The translations under genes and the position numbers were made by a program. This document shows positions 52,901 through 64,000 of a stretch of DNA of 64,000 nt, piece after piece. The stretch is from Larus michahellis (taxonomy: Eukaryota; Chordata; Aves; Charadriiformes; Laridae): assembly GCF_964199755.1 (NCBI RefSeq), contig NC_133910.1:13958711-14022710 (forward strand), read 5' to 3'. Numbering within the stretch: position 1 is the stretch's first letter; the number at the start of each line of letters is the position of its first letter. A model generated the notes under the pieces. It worked only from the letters and a program-made list of their open reading frames with translations, searched no databases and had not been told where the DNA came from.

Positions 52901-55900
52901 TATCTTGTGTAATTCTGAGCACGTCTGCAGGAAGAGACAGGAGGACCAGTAAAACGTGTTTCAGTCCCGACAGTAACTAAGTGGTTAATTCTTTCCATTC
53001 AAGAGCTGAAAAATCTGCCAAAGCAGAAGACCAGGCCTAAGAGATCAAATTACACATGAGGAGGGGGTGGAAGGGGAGAAGAAGAAAAGAAAACAAGCAT
53101 TACTGAACCACTGCTGCATTAGACCCAGCAGGGATTAGGAGGACGAGGGAGGAGGAGAGGTTTCTCCAGCCCCATCCCACCCCAGCTGAAGCGCCTGGAG
53201 ACACACACTTGGTCCTTACCCACGTCTCGTCCTTGTCATTCTCATTTCGGGAACATCCACCTCTACTGAGCACCTTCGCTCTGGCCAATACATCAAACCT
53301 TTTGTGCATCAGCTATTGAATTAATATTATTGGAACAGTCAAAACGTCTGTCTTCCACTCACTCTCTGCACCCAGCCGATGCAGTTGGGCTGCTCTTCCT
53401 CTCCCAGGCGGAGAGTTTAACTGGGGGCACAGCTCTACAAATGTGTCCAGCACACTTGGCACTGCCACAGGTATAGGAATCACCAAAGTAATTGAAAAGC
53501 AACAGAAAAAAAAATTTCACGCCTAGCGGACACAAATAATAATCCATTGATAAACAAATAATCCATCAAACCTAGTAGCAAGTCAACCCTTTTGCCTTGA
53601 AGTAGATCACCAGAGGAGGTCTCACAGCTGTATTAACATTTTCACAGCTATTTTGGGGCAAGCGAGGTCTCCCTACCCAGCCGTACGCCGCTCCTCCAGT
53701 CCCCACTCACCTGAACTGTTTCAGCACTGAATTCAGCAAAAATTAATATCATTTTCTGAAATGTAGAAAAATTCAGGTAACACACGCAGCAACAGGAGAT
53801 TAGGATAAATTCAACTGCAAAGACAATTTTTCTCTAGGGATCTAATCCTAAACAGAGTTATGCTTTTGAACAGCATCAATATCGATGGACAGAAACCCTT
53901 ACAGGATCACAGCATACACATTTCCTGACACTAATGAGCATACTTTTTTTTTTCTTTTTTAATTAAAACAAACAAAAATACTAAGAAAAGCCAAAAAGCA
54001 GTGCCTTCCAATCAGGAATTCAAGACTTCACTAATTCATCCACAGGGAAGTACATATTATTTTGTGAAAGTAGAAGCCCTTTGTAACTATATAAATAAAA
54101 AAGCATCCATATAAGTGTAGAAGATGCTACATAAAAACATCTACAATTGCTTGATTTGAATTACAGTATTTATCCACCCTCAGCACCTATACTCAGCCTC
54201 CCTCAGATAAGCAGGTGAAGTGCCTGGTGCTCTGTAGCACTAATTGCTTATTATTCCCAGTATAAGAAACTAAATATATGCTCCCAGAAAGGAAAAGCTT
54301 CCAGTTAATTAGAACTGCCTGCAGCAATGGTTCCCTCCAAACAATTCAGCATTTTATTTTGTTGTCAGGACACAATATAAGAAGTTTTAAGAGTCCTGCT
54401 GGGACTATGACGTAAAGGCAGGACCAGTATTTTCTCTTGTGAAGAATGGGGCCAACCGGCAGAAACTTCTGGCAGAAATAAGCTATTCCACTGTGAATCA
54501 AGGCAAATGTAAAGATGCATATATACACCTCCGTCCTGCTCCAACGGGAGCGAGGATGCGGGAGGAGGTATCCATTTTACTCATGCACTGCTGGGTGTAG
54601 ATGGGCGCAATTCAGGTGCCAGACCTAGTACTAAACTTTCACAAGGGTTTAAAACACTGCTTTTCAATTACCAAACATAAAAACACATCGAAAGAAGCAT
54701 TTTAATTTTTATTATTTTTTTTTAAAGTAGGTAACATTCCCTGTAGGTTGCATCAGTAAGTCAAAGCAAAAGCCTGATTCCAAATTCATCAGGGCAAAGT
54801 TTCTTAAATTAAATCCTTTCGGGATGAGTTTCCTTGGTATGCATAGAGTCTAATGCTTGTCAGATTTGCATTTAGATTTAGAAAATGGCATGAGACTGTG
54901 GAATACCTCTGTGTTTTCTGCCTTTCCAGGCAAAAGAGGCAACATAAAGGAAGGTGTAAAAAAGAAATCAATGCTACTGATCTCCAGTAACCCTGAAGTC
55001 TGCCCCTCTGTGTATTTTGAGAAATGCAAAATTCCTTTCTATTCACTCCCTCTCTACCCTACCTGCCCATCATTAATCGGAGCCATTCACACAGCAGATA
55101 TATTACATGTGGTCTGAGGTTTACAGCTGTTGGCGTGAATAAAGATTGCAGATTCTGTCTGCCTGCATACCAGACAGAAAATAAAGAAAAGTGCGGAACT
55201 ATAAATGAATAGCAACAGTCGGCACCCTATAAGCTATCCGACCCTGCTCCACGCTGGCCCTGGAGCTGCCACATCTTTCGTTTCAGGCGCAGCTGAGTCA
55301 CTTCGCTCTTCACAGGGAGAGAAGTAGATTTTGAAGACTCGCATAAATGATTAAACAAAGAAATAAAAAGTCAAATATCTGCCACTGCTCTGAAAATTTG
55401 CACAATGGAGCACAAGGGCAGGAAGTGGAAAAGTGGTCCAGGCAAACATGGAGACTAGTTGGTGACATGGAGCGAGGGTCCTCAGACAGTTAATGCCTTC
55501 AAAATCCCGAATGCCTCCATCCCACCTTTCCCATCTTCTCCCTTTTGTTGGCACTGGTGCTCACACAACCATGTGGTGACCCAGTTCAAGAATGTGAAGA
55601 CTCTCCTTGCTGTGTGTTCATACAAATAACAGTGTTGGCATGACAAAGGGGCCAGGAGAGCTGTTTCTTAACTCAAAATATGGAGAAAATCATCTGTACT
55701 GGCAAGTAGCAAATTGTATGGACGGCTTAACCTTGACAACCTTTCCTACTGAAAGATCTACAAACAAATCCAAAAGAAATAAATGTGAACGTAGGAGTGG
55801 ACCAGATATAGATGCATTTCATTAATCATTCAGAGACCATCAAATAGACCACAGAGTCATTCAGTGCTGGGAGACCTGCTTCCACCTGAAATGGAAGTAC

Positions 55901-58900
55901 CTCAGCCAGCCTCGAGTAACTGGCCACGCTCCAGCCTGGGCGTAGGGATGGCAATGCCTCAAATTCCTAGAGAGCTGACGGATACCCAGATATGCACTGG
56001 TGCTGCAATAGAGACAACGCGCTCTGAAAATACAGCTTTGTGAGAAACTCTTTCTGGAGTAAGTTCCTGTGTAGCTCCTCTGTAAGCCTCTCCTGATTCT
56101 GGGGAAGTTCCAGGCAGAAGATACCACCACTCTGTAATTAAATTCCCAGCTTTTCCTACTTCTCATCGAGCTCCAGTCCATATTGAGGTCTCATGTCAGC
56201 GATATGTAAATCAGGTACACTCCATGTTATTTCTGCAGATTGCAAGCCTCTAATACAAGCTCTTATTGTATTACCTTGTTCTTACTTTCTCCATGAAGGA
56301 GAAGTCATGCAACACTCCCTATGAAAATAAACAATATCCAGCACTTTCTGAAATTGCATCTCTCCCCTAATGTGTTGCAAGAGGAACGGAAAATACCACA
56401 TATTGCCCAGGTAGAATACTCTTTCGATTGATACTCCTTCCTTTGAGTTTACCAGATAGTACCTGTTATAAAAATTTGGGTTCACATGGCTGATACCTGA
56501 AATGTAGTGCAAAAAGCCCAGACTTAACCTCACTAGTCCGTGGTGTATTCAAGAGTCCCTTGTGCAGGTTCCTCTGCTTGCTCAGCCAAGTTTGGTATGT
56601 TATACCAAGTTAGTACAAGAATAAAGCCTACAAAATAAGCGAACAAGCAAAAGCAGCCTAGAACATGTAGCACTACAGGAGAAGGAAGGCTCTGGCTTGA
56701 ACCAACAAGAGGTGGGGAAACCCAGAGCAAAAGCCAACTGGTTTTCATTAGGCCACATGTCCCAGTTTCCTCCCTTCTCTTGGTTCAGCTCAGTCTTTGC
56801 AAGTCTCACGCCTGGAACATGGCCAGAGGATTTTCACAGGGAGAAAGAGCTGCTGTGTTCTCCTAATCCCGCCTCTCCAACACGCACTGCAGCTGGGGTG
56901 CCAGCAGAACCTATTTTAAAATTAATCTCAAAGCAGAGGAAGGTTTGGAGAAAGAAACAGGACTAGAAATCTCCAGCAGCCCTGGAGTCAAGGGGGGATG
57001 AAGCCAATGCATCCCTTCATGTTGCATGGGAAACAGAAGATACTGAAGAGATAACGCAAAAGGATTTTAAGCCATGTAACATACCATTTATAAGATCAAG
57101 AAAGAGCACAGAGGAAGAACCCCACAGACTATGTGATCTCTCGTTTTTTAATTGTACCTGAAGTGTTATATAAAGGATGTCACAATGTCACTGGGGGGAT
57201 TGGCAGGTTATTGCTCTGGAAAGAGCTGCTAATAGCTTCATTCACTTTTGCTTACACTGTCAACCCCTAGAACAGGATCTGGATTTTAAGATGATAATAA
57301 TTTTAGGAAAAATATAAATAAATAAAGGGAAAATTAATCATTCAGCTTAATTGTATGCTCTAGAAATAAACATGCCATGGTTTTATTTCCAACTCTTCTT
57401 TAGATTTCTCCTGTAATTGTAGATAAACCAATTACCCAACTTGTGCCTCCATTCCTTCCAAACGTAAAAGATATTCATGCCACCTGGCTTCTGGACAAGC
57501 TAACTACAAATCAGGTCCCAGCCTCGAGATCCACTGCTAGGAGGTACTATACAAACGTGAAATGTTCATTAACACACCCGTCACACCAACTTCCAGTTTA
57601 TAAAACACGTTTCTCATGTACTTTGAGAGCACTCACATTCTCTCCATGAGCAGGGCTGCCCCACAGCAGTGTAGCCATGGCAGAGGGCAGGATATAACGA
57701 CCCCTGACGTTGAACTTGATGCGGGCTTTTCACAGCTCGCCCAGGGTGTGCTCAATATGAACAACACATCCTGCACAATCTGCGAAAAGCCTGCACATGC
57801 AGGAATTAGACACGAAAAGGAGCTAGATCCAAGGATAACAGACAATTTTTTTTTTCCCCCTCACAGAGAAACGCTTCGTTTATATCCAAGAGAAAGAGAA
57901 GGTTTTCATGTGTCAGAGCACCAAGAAGCCTATTCCATGGGGAAAAACCAGGGGAAAGGAGGTATCTCAGATGACAAGCTGTTCCACATAAATGTGCTGG
58001 GACTCCCCAAGGTCTGTAACGCAGACAGAGGAATAAGAGAAATATAGTGAGCTCTACAGCTGAACAACAAAAGTGCTCCAAACCACTTCAGTCTTGAAAG
58101 CTGTGAGGAGTCAACAAAGTTGCAGTACCTTAACTGGAAAATACAAAGGCTTCTACAAATGCCTGTTAACACTGACTGCTGCCCTTTTCTGAATCCGCTC
58201 TCTTCAAGTTTCTTATAATATCATAAGAAAAAGCAAACACGAACAGCAATGAGGAACAGCCTATTCTGAAACCACTTCCAGGAACAGGGATTGTTTAAAC
58301 AAAATACATTAAGTGAAACCATCTGTATTAAGGGTCAAACGCCATCTGAGGCTGAATGTGCAAAAATAGCCATTTTACAAAATTTGTGCAACTATCCTTT
58401 TGTTGTTTTTGTTTTTAATATGAATAATCGATGGCATGGAGGTGCTGCCAAGGGGGTAAGTGTGAGCAAGGAATTTAACTCTGCATCTACAGAGCTTACA
58501 GTGCGAAGAAAACATTACTATTAATCTCAGTGCTACCCTCCCCGGCGTTCTCAGAGGAAGGTTTTCCCAATCCCATTTACCGAGCATCCTCCTACCAAGG
58601 AACGTGCAGTCCAGCGCGGGGGTTAGGAGTTAGGACACCGTCTACGGCCCGCTCCCCGTGGGAGGGGTCCTCCCCAGCACCGCCTCAGCCCCCGGCGCCA
58701 GACAGTCAGTTGATCCGGATCACAAGGGATGCTGCTTTCACAAGACTTGCTGGCAAAAGAGAGGTGACAGAAGAGGTTCAGGGAAGGGGAAAAAACGCGA
58801 CTTAAAGTTATAGAGCGATCAAAGATGTGTTTTAACCTGTTTCAGAAGGGGAATTTCAGTGCTGGAATTCAGTACGATTCAAAGACAGTTGGCCACTGCT

Positions 58901-59144
58901 AAAGGTAATAAATATTAAGCAAAAATATTCAATATTTATATGAAGCCTGCAAACAGGCACCTTGTAAGAGACTGACACGCTGTAATATTTCAAATATATG
59001 TTGAGCCTTTCCCATCTCAAAGGATTCATACAAGTCTCATCTAACTTATCTAAAATCTAACTTTAATTAGAGCAGCATGGAATCCACAGTGCCTCAAAGC
59101 AAAGTGAATGGCAGCAGATTTGTGACACTAAGCTCTTCAAGTAT

Positions 59145-59231
59145 TTATTTAGACAATGTAAATTGTGAACTAATATCACTATACATAGGGAGGGGAACCT
59201 GCCCTCAGAGATCCTGCTCACAGCAACAGAG
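59145..59231 (+). repeat. Duplicated 87-bp segment, copy 1
   Basis: It begins ttatttagacaatgtaaatt and ends cagcaacagag. It is almost identical to 60429-60516, differing at about four single bases and one inserted g. The flanks do not match. It may be part of an unrecognised dispersed repeat or a local duplication. Confidence 0.88.
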
Positions 59232-59508
59232 GGAGAACAGCTACATCTGAATATGGGCTTAGTCCCCTGCTGTGGATTTGATAATGTCCAATTAACTGGA
59301 GAAATATTTCCGTATGTATCACTAGTGAAGTCAGACTGCAATCAAATATTGCAGCTGCAAAGGCAAAAAAAAGTATCATTCATCATTTTTTCTGGAAACC
59401 AAGCAGAGGGTGACAATGGAAGGGAAACTACAATTCATTTGTTTTCAAAAAAACTGCCAGCAAGAAGGCCAAAAGAATACCAATGTATAAAAGAATTTTT
59501 TTACTAAC

Positions 59509-59530
59509 ATTTACATGCTAACATGTAAAT
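59509..59530. repeat. 9-bp inverted repeat with 4-nt spacer
   Basis: atttacatg-ctaa-catgtaaat. The arms resemble octamer-type (ATGTAAAT) words facing each other. No assigned role. Confidence 0.85.
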
Positions 59531-59681
59531 GCCTGGCAGCTTTTTAAGCAGACAAATATTTAATGGATCCAACATAAATGCAAGTGTCAGCTATCAAAAG
59601 TCAAATTGCACAGCTATGATGTAATGAAATAGCTTTGCTTTATGGGAATGAGGTCACAGGTTTGAAATATGGCCTTAAGTG

Positions 59682-59698
59682 TAAAAAAAAAAAAAAAA
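59682..59698. repeat. Poly-A run
   Basis: A run of about 16-17 A (aaaaaaaaaaaaaaaaga) without a recognisable retroelement body upstream. Confidence 0.8.
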
Positions 59699-60428
59699 GA
59701 ACTTTCACAGAACTTGCAAAACTGTAATGCAATTACTTCCCTAAGTCTAAAATTTTATAGATGTTTAAATTCAACTCTAAAGATACAAAATGAGTCATCA
59801 ATTTGCATAAGCATTGCTGGGGACCATATACACTCTTCAATCAAAATGAACTAATGAAGCTTTCACGGTCTGAATATAATTGCTACAGCAAGAAAGTTAA
59901 AGCTAAACTATAATTGACGTGCATGCACATTACAGTCACAATACATTTTCATATTCCTGATAACGAAGTGCCAGAATAGCCTATATACACAGAAGAACAC
60001 GTAGGTCAGTACACACCCCAATGGACGCAAACTCAATGAATGGGTATACGCAGAGAAAATTAGCAAATACGGGGGAACTGAAGGCCCAGCGAGGAATCCC
60101 ACCTCATTCGCTCAAACGATCTGCAGTTTGAAATGAGCTAACCAGAGAGACACAGCGGCAAACACTGGGAGTTAGGAGATATTTTTTTTTATTTAGCTGT
60201 GCAGAGCTGGAGGAACAGACACGAATGGTCATTCAAAACACTTCAGCACCCTGTTAAGCTACCGAGTCACCCCACAGGACTCCCCAGGGGCCCAGAGACC
60301 AAGTTGCCCTGCTCAAAAAACCTGAACAAATAAGAAAACACGTCTGCTCATTTTTCTTCATTCTTGGTTCTCCAGAAATGGGTTCTTTTAATTTTGGAAA
60401 ACTCACTCTGTCCCTTACTGCACATGTG

Positions 60429-60516
60429 TTATTTAGACAATGTAAATTGTGAACTAATATCACTATACAAAGGGAGGGGGAACCTGCTCTCAGAGATCCT
60501 GCTCTCAGCAACAGAG
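60429..60516 (+). repeat. Duplicated 88-bp segment, copy 2
   Basis: Direct-orientation partner of 59145-59231, 1284 bp downstream. It shares the gaactaatatcactatac and agagatcctgctc stretches. Confidence 0.88.
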
Positions 60517-63500
60517 TCCCTTACCATACCTGTAAGGGACAGCTAGCTTTGATGCATCTTATTCTGTCGTGCTCAGATAAAAAACAACAGAGTTCAGCGC
60601 CTGAAGTTGCGTTAGAAATACTCTGTCCCAGCAGGGGAAAAGCCTGCCTGGAGGGGAGATCCACCAGGGATTTTTGCTATGTTCTGCTACCTCTGCTGGG
60701 AGGAACAGCCTCAGCCTGTTGGCCTTGTAAACGAGGAAAACGGGCTCTCAATTCTGAAGCAAAAATAATAGGGATTCAATAGGTAATATATGAAGCACAA
60801 GACATTACCTTTGACTTCACTGTTATGCCATTATACAGATACTTTTTCCCTCCAGAAATATATCATAAAGATTAATCCATCTGTGGGTTTAAGGTGCCTT
60901 AGCGTCACGGAAAGTTTTCAAACAAAACAGCCAATGCACCAACAGTATCACAACAGACCTTGGCTATTTCACCTGCGATAGGAACTGAAATCACTTTCAG
61001 AAGAGCACACCTAATCCCTGAAACGACCTCTGGTGAATCAATATTTGAAGGAAGGACTTATCCCATACCCATTTGTCTAGCTGTGGGTGGACACGAAGAG
61101 GAAGAGCAGTGTCCATTACCAGCAAACCTCCCCATGGTGGTGGCACCAGGAGGTGCTTCTACCGCCCCCTGTGACCCGGGTAGGATCTGGGCATGTGTTC
61201 AAAAACCACACGGCGGTTCCTTAGCAGGACCTTGTCTTCCCAGGGCAGATGAAATGGCCCACGAGCAATCCCAACACAGCCGCACTGCAGCCATAGCAGA
61301 GCTTGTCACGCTGTAGCAACCAGCCCAAACCTGAAGGCGGTTGAAAACGTTAAAGAAAAGGATGAGCAGGGGCCGAACCGAGAGGCTGCCCCCCGCCTTC
61401 CTTCCTGTGCCTCCCAATAAGTTATTCATTAACATACCAAAACACACATATCGATGAAGAATTCATGGAGATTCCCTGAATACCAAAATACTGAGTATAA
61501 TGGCAAGCAGAACTAGCTTAACACCCTCTTCCAGATCCACACCCAGCCCCGGGTGGATCACCCTTATAAAACTCCACTTGTATTTACAGCGGCAAAGTCC
61601 TTACTGAACCCCTTCCTCACCAAGGCCTTTGACAAATGCAGACCATCTCTAAACAGAGCAGCAGCCACAAAGGCTGTATCTTTAAATCCATCCCCATTTC
61701 ATTTTCCAAGTTTCTGTTTGAGCCGTTACAGCTCCCTCAGGACTCCGCTGACTCACTGCATTTTCTGGATGACGCAAGCACGCTCTTCTGCACAGCTTCA
61801 AAACAGGCTCCAACCATTTCCAGTCACAAACTGGCCACCAAAGAACCATATAAATCAGGTGTTCTTCCTGAGCAGGCATCACCCTGTGAAGCAATGAGCA
61901 AGCTTCGGTTCCTATCCTTATTGGAAAAGTATTAATCACTGGCACATCTGCTCCTTGGGAATATTTCTAGGAAAGAGTAAGTTTCCACTCTGAAATCCTG
62001 TGGAAAATAGTTTGCTCCTGACTGAACACCTACAAGGGCTGACCCACCACTTCCTCTGACCCATCCAGCTCAGCCCCTTCTCCCCATCGGTTTGTGGTTC
62101 CAGTTCATGCTAACCTCTGCTCTCAAGCTGCCCCCTTTTAAAGCACCCACAAATAGAAAATCCCTCTCAAGTTCTCCACACTGGTTCCTGGTTTCTCGAT
62201 TCTACCTGTCAGCAAGGGCAGGCAGGTAAAGAAAGAGAAAATTTGTTCTGGGAGGGAACATTGAGGGGACACTCAAACAGGCTGAGCACTTCTGCCAGTG
62301 GGTGGACTCTACGAAGAGACCTGAAGCCACCACGGGGACAGATGCATGCAAAAACACTGCATCCAGGAAAGCATCTTCCATGATTCAAGACTGAACTCTG
62401 TACCTCTTCCTTCCGAATCCCTTCACTCAGCTCTTTGTGCTCCCCCAATCACTGCAAGTCAGCAGACAGACCTTTTATGCACATTTTTTCATCCAGGAAT
62501 GGTAACAAAAGCAAAACAAACACTGGGCTTCTGACTGATGTTTGCTGCTTGATAGCAAAAGTAGCTGAAAAATTTTTGTTTCTGCTTGTAGCTTTCAGCT
62601 TTTATCCACTCTGAAAGATTTCACCGTGACAAGAGAACTGGAAATGACATAAAAATGTAAAACTGAATAATGAAGGAGAAAAAATTCAGAGAGAAAGATG
62701 AGTGTGTCTTGTTTCATCATCTACACTAACACCAATAATACGCATCTTAAGGAAAAAGGCACCCTTGCTAGAGAGCCTGCTTATTCCCCTCAAGCCACGT
62801 TAAGTAAATGTTTAAGACAAACCTGTTCTCGCTTACAGCACGCAACGCCCAGGCAAAATCTTTTGCTAGCAGAGGGTTCCTGACTCCTGGCTTGAAGGCT
62901 CAACGCAGGCAGTCACAGGGAAGGGAGCATCACCTGCACCCTGTACCTGCCTGTACAGGCAGCACCAAACATCCATTTTCTCAGAGTAACACAACAGTGT
63001 TGTTACAGACCAAGGACACGGAGCAGCCAGGTGGCTCGGGGCCACCAGCAGAAGAGCGGGCAGAGGGACTGGAGCACGTACGTGCTGAGAAGTACAAGAC
63101 GCCCTTAGATGGTTAGTTAACCGAGAGTTCAGCAACCAGTGCCCTGGCTCCATTCCTACCGCAAAACGATGACTTAGAGGATATTTGCAAAATTAGCTTT
63201 AATCCTTCTTTTCAGTCATTCAAAGAAAAGCACATACAGCACATATAGCTTAGCGTTTTTGGTATAGACATTGGGAGTTTTATATTGAACCACATGTTAA
63301 AAACGTATTCTAGAGTGTAAGTATACTCAAACAACTTTATTTAGATTTAGTTATTGGTATTTGCAATATCTTGGAACGACAGAGAACTGAGGATCCTGCC
63401 AATTCGTGACAAACAGAGCTGATTTTATAAACACATAAATACACTCAGTTTTAAACTGTGAACTGAAAACTGTATACATGGCATGCTTTTTCTCACAATC

Positions 63501-64000
63501 AAATTACCGTATATTTATCACATTTCTACAGCTCACTACATTTCTTTTTCCAAATTTTTGTGTCTCCTAGTTCACCCTTAAAGCAACACAGAAAAGAAAC
63601 AAGCCACAAAGATAGAACTCTGCTGCAGGATTAGTGTATTGGTGTAGGAAATTGGCCAGCTTTTAAACCGCTTGAAAGCTTGTTTCTTCCAATCAGACTG
63701 GATTTGCAGCCCGTGAAGGAAGGACACACTAAGCACAGCAATTAGAAAAGTGTCAGGAATTATGATTCAGAGAGGTGAATCACCACCAGCTCCCCTGGGG
63801 GGGTGGGATTTGGGATAAGCATACCCAAACTGTAGCCCTGCTGCAAGATTACACAACCCTGACAGCAAGCACAGCCATCGGGATCGTTCCCTCGGAGACA
63901 GAATTCAGGTCCTCCTTCCCAGCCCTCTCTCACAAGGCGGCTGCTGCTCTTGCTGGGTTGTTTCCACTTGCAGCTTGAGGTTTCAGTTGCCCAGAAGCCC

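Larger units (their letters stand above)
47021..64000 (-). other. ABL1 upstream/1b intron region without exons
   Basis: A 17-kb stretch in which I found no ABL1 exon 1b (no MGQQPGK-like frame), no neighbouring gene and no RNA gene. It contains a diverged CR1 copy (49.47-49.99 kb), a MIR-like relic (48.27 kb), a G18 run (48.57 kb), short palindromes (47.57 and 59.51 kb) and a duplicated 87-bp segment (59.15 and 60.43 kb). By comparison with mammals, it should be the long intron between exon 1b and exon 2. The short open frames look random. Confidence 0.65.

Noticed and set aside
60960-61316. 118-codon + strand frame at 61 kb
   Set aside because: Isolated, without splice signals or recognisable domain. 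Likely chance.

Overview
The window is vertebrate nuclear DNA, almost certainly from a bird. It has large introns with GT/AG splice sites, three CR1 LINE tails with typical avian sequence, and a QRFP precursor whose mature RFamide would be 25 residues, the length reported for songbirds. No prokaryotic gene, CRISPR array, phage or intact retrovirus is visible.

Three genes are recognisable, in the order FIBCD1 (+), QRFP (+), ABL1 (-). Seen from the other strand, this is the human chromosome 9q34 order ABL1-QRFP-FIBCD1. From 1 to about 4.3 kb lie a CR1 tail, the last three coding exons of FIBCD1 and its 3' UTR, ending at a good poly(A) signal. From about 5.2 to 7.0 kb lies QRFP, modelled as a TATA-type promoter, a short non-coding first exon, an intron carrying simple repeats, and a single coding exon. 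From 7 to 12.5 kb is the intergenic stretch between the convergent QRFP and ABL1 genes.

From 12.5 kb onward everything belongs to ABL1 on the minus strand. All ten common coding exons (2 to 11) and the alternative first exon 1a are present. Exons 2-10 are 174, 296, 273, 85, 178, 185, 153, 90 and 165 bp, the sizes I recall for mammalian ABL1. The joined reading frame is intact: 3378 nt, 1125 residues for the 1a isoform. A GC-rich promoter region lies just upstream of exon 1a (about 46.63-47.02 kb). The myristoylated 1b first exon was not found and presumably lies beyond 64 kb, so 47-64 kb would be the 1b-to-exon-2 intron.

The three genes do not form a pathway: FIBCD1 is an acetyl-group-binding membrane receptor, QRFP a hypothalamic neuropeptide precursor, and ABL1 a cytoplasmic/nuclear tyrosine kinase. 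The least ordinary material clusters around ABL1 exon 1a: a strong 59-nt inverted repeat starting 20 nt past its splice donor, a 30-bp minisatellite in the presumptive leader, and a strong-context upstream ORF. No exotic new system was found.
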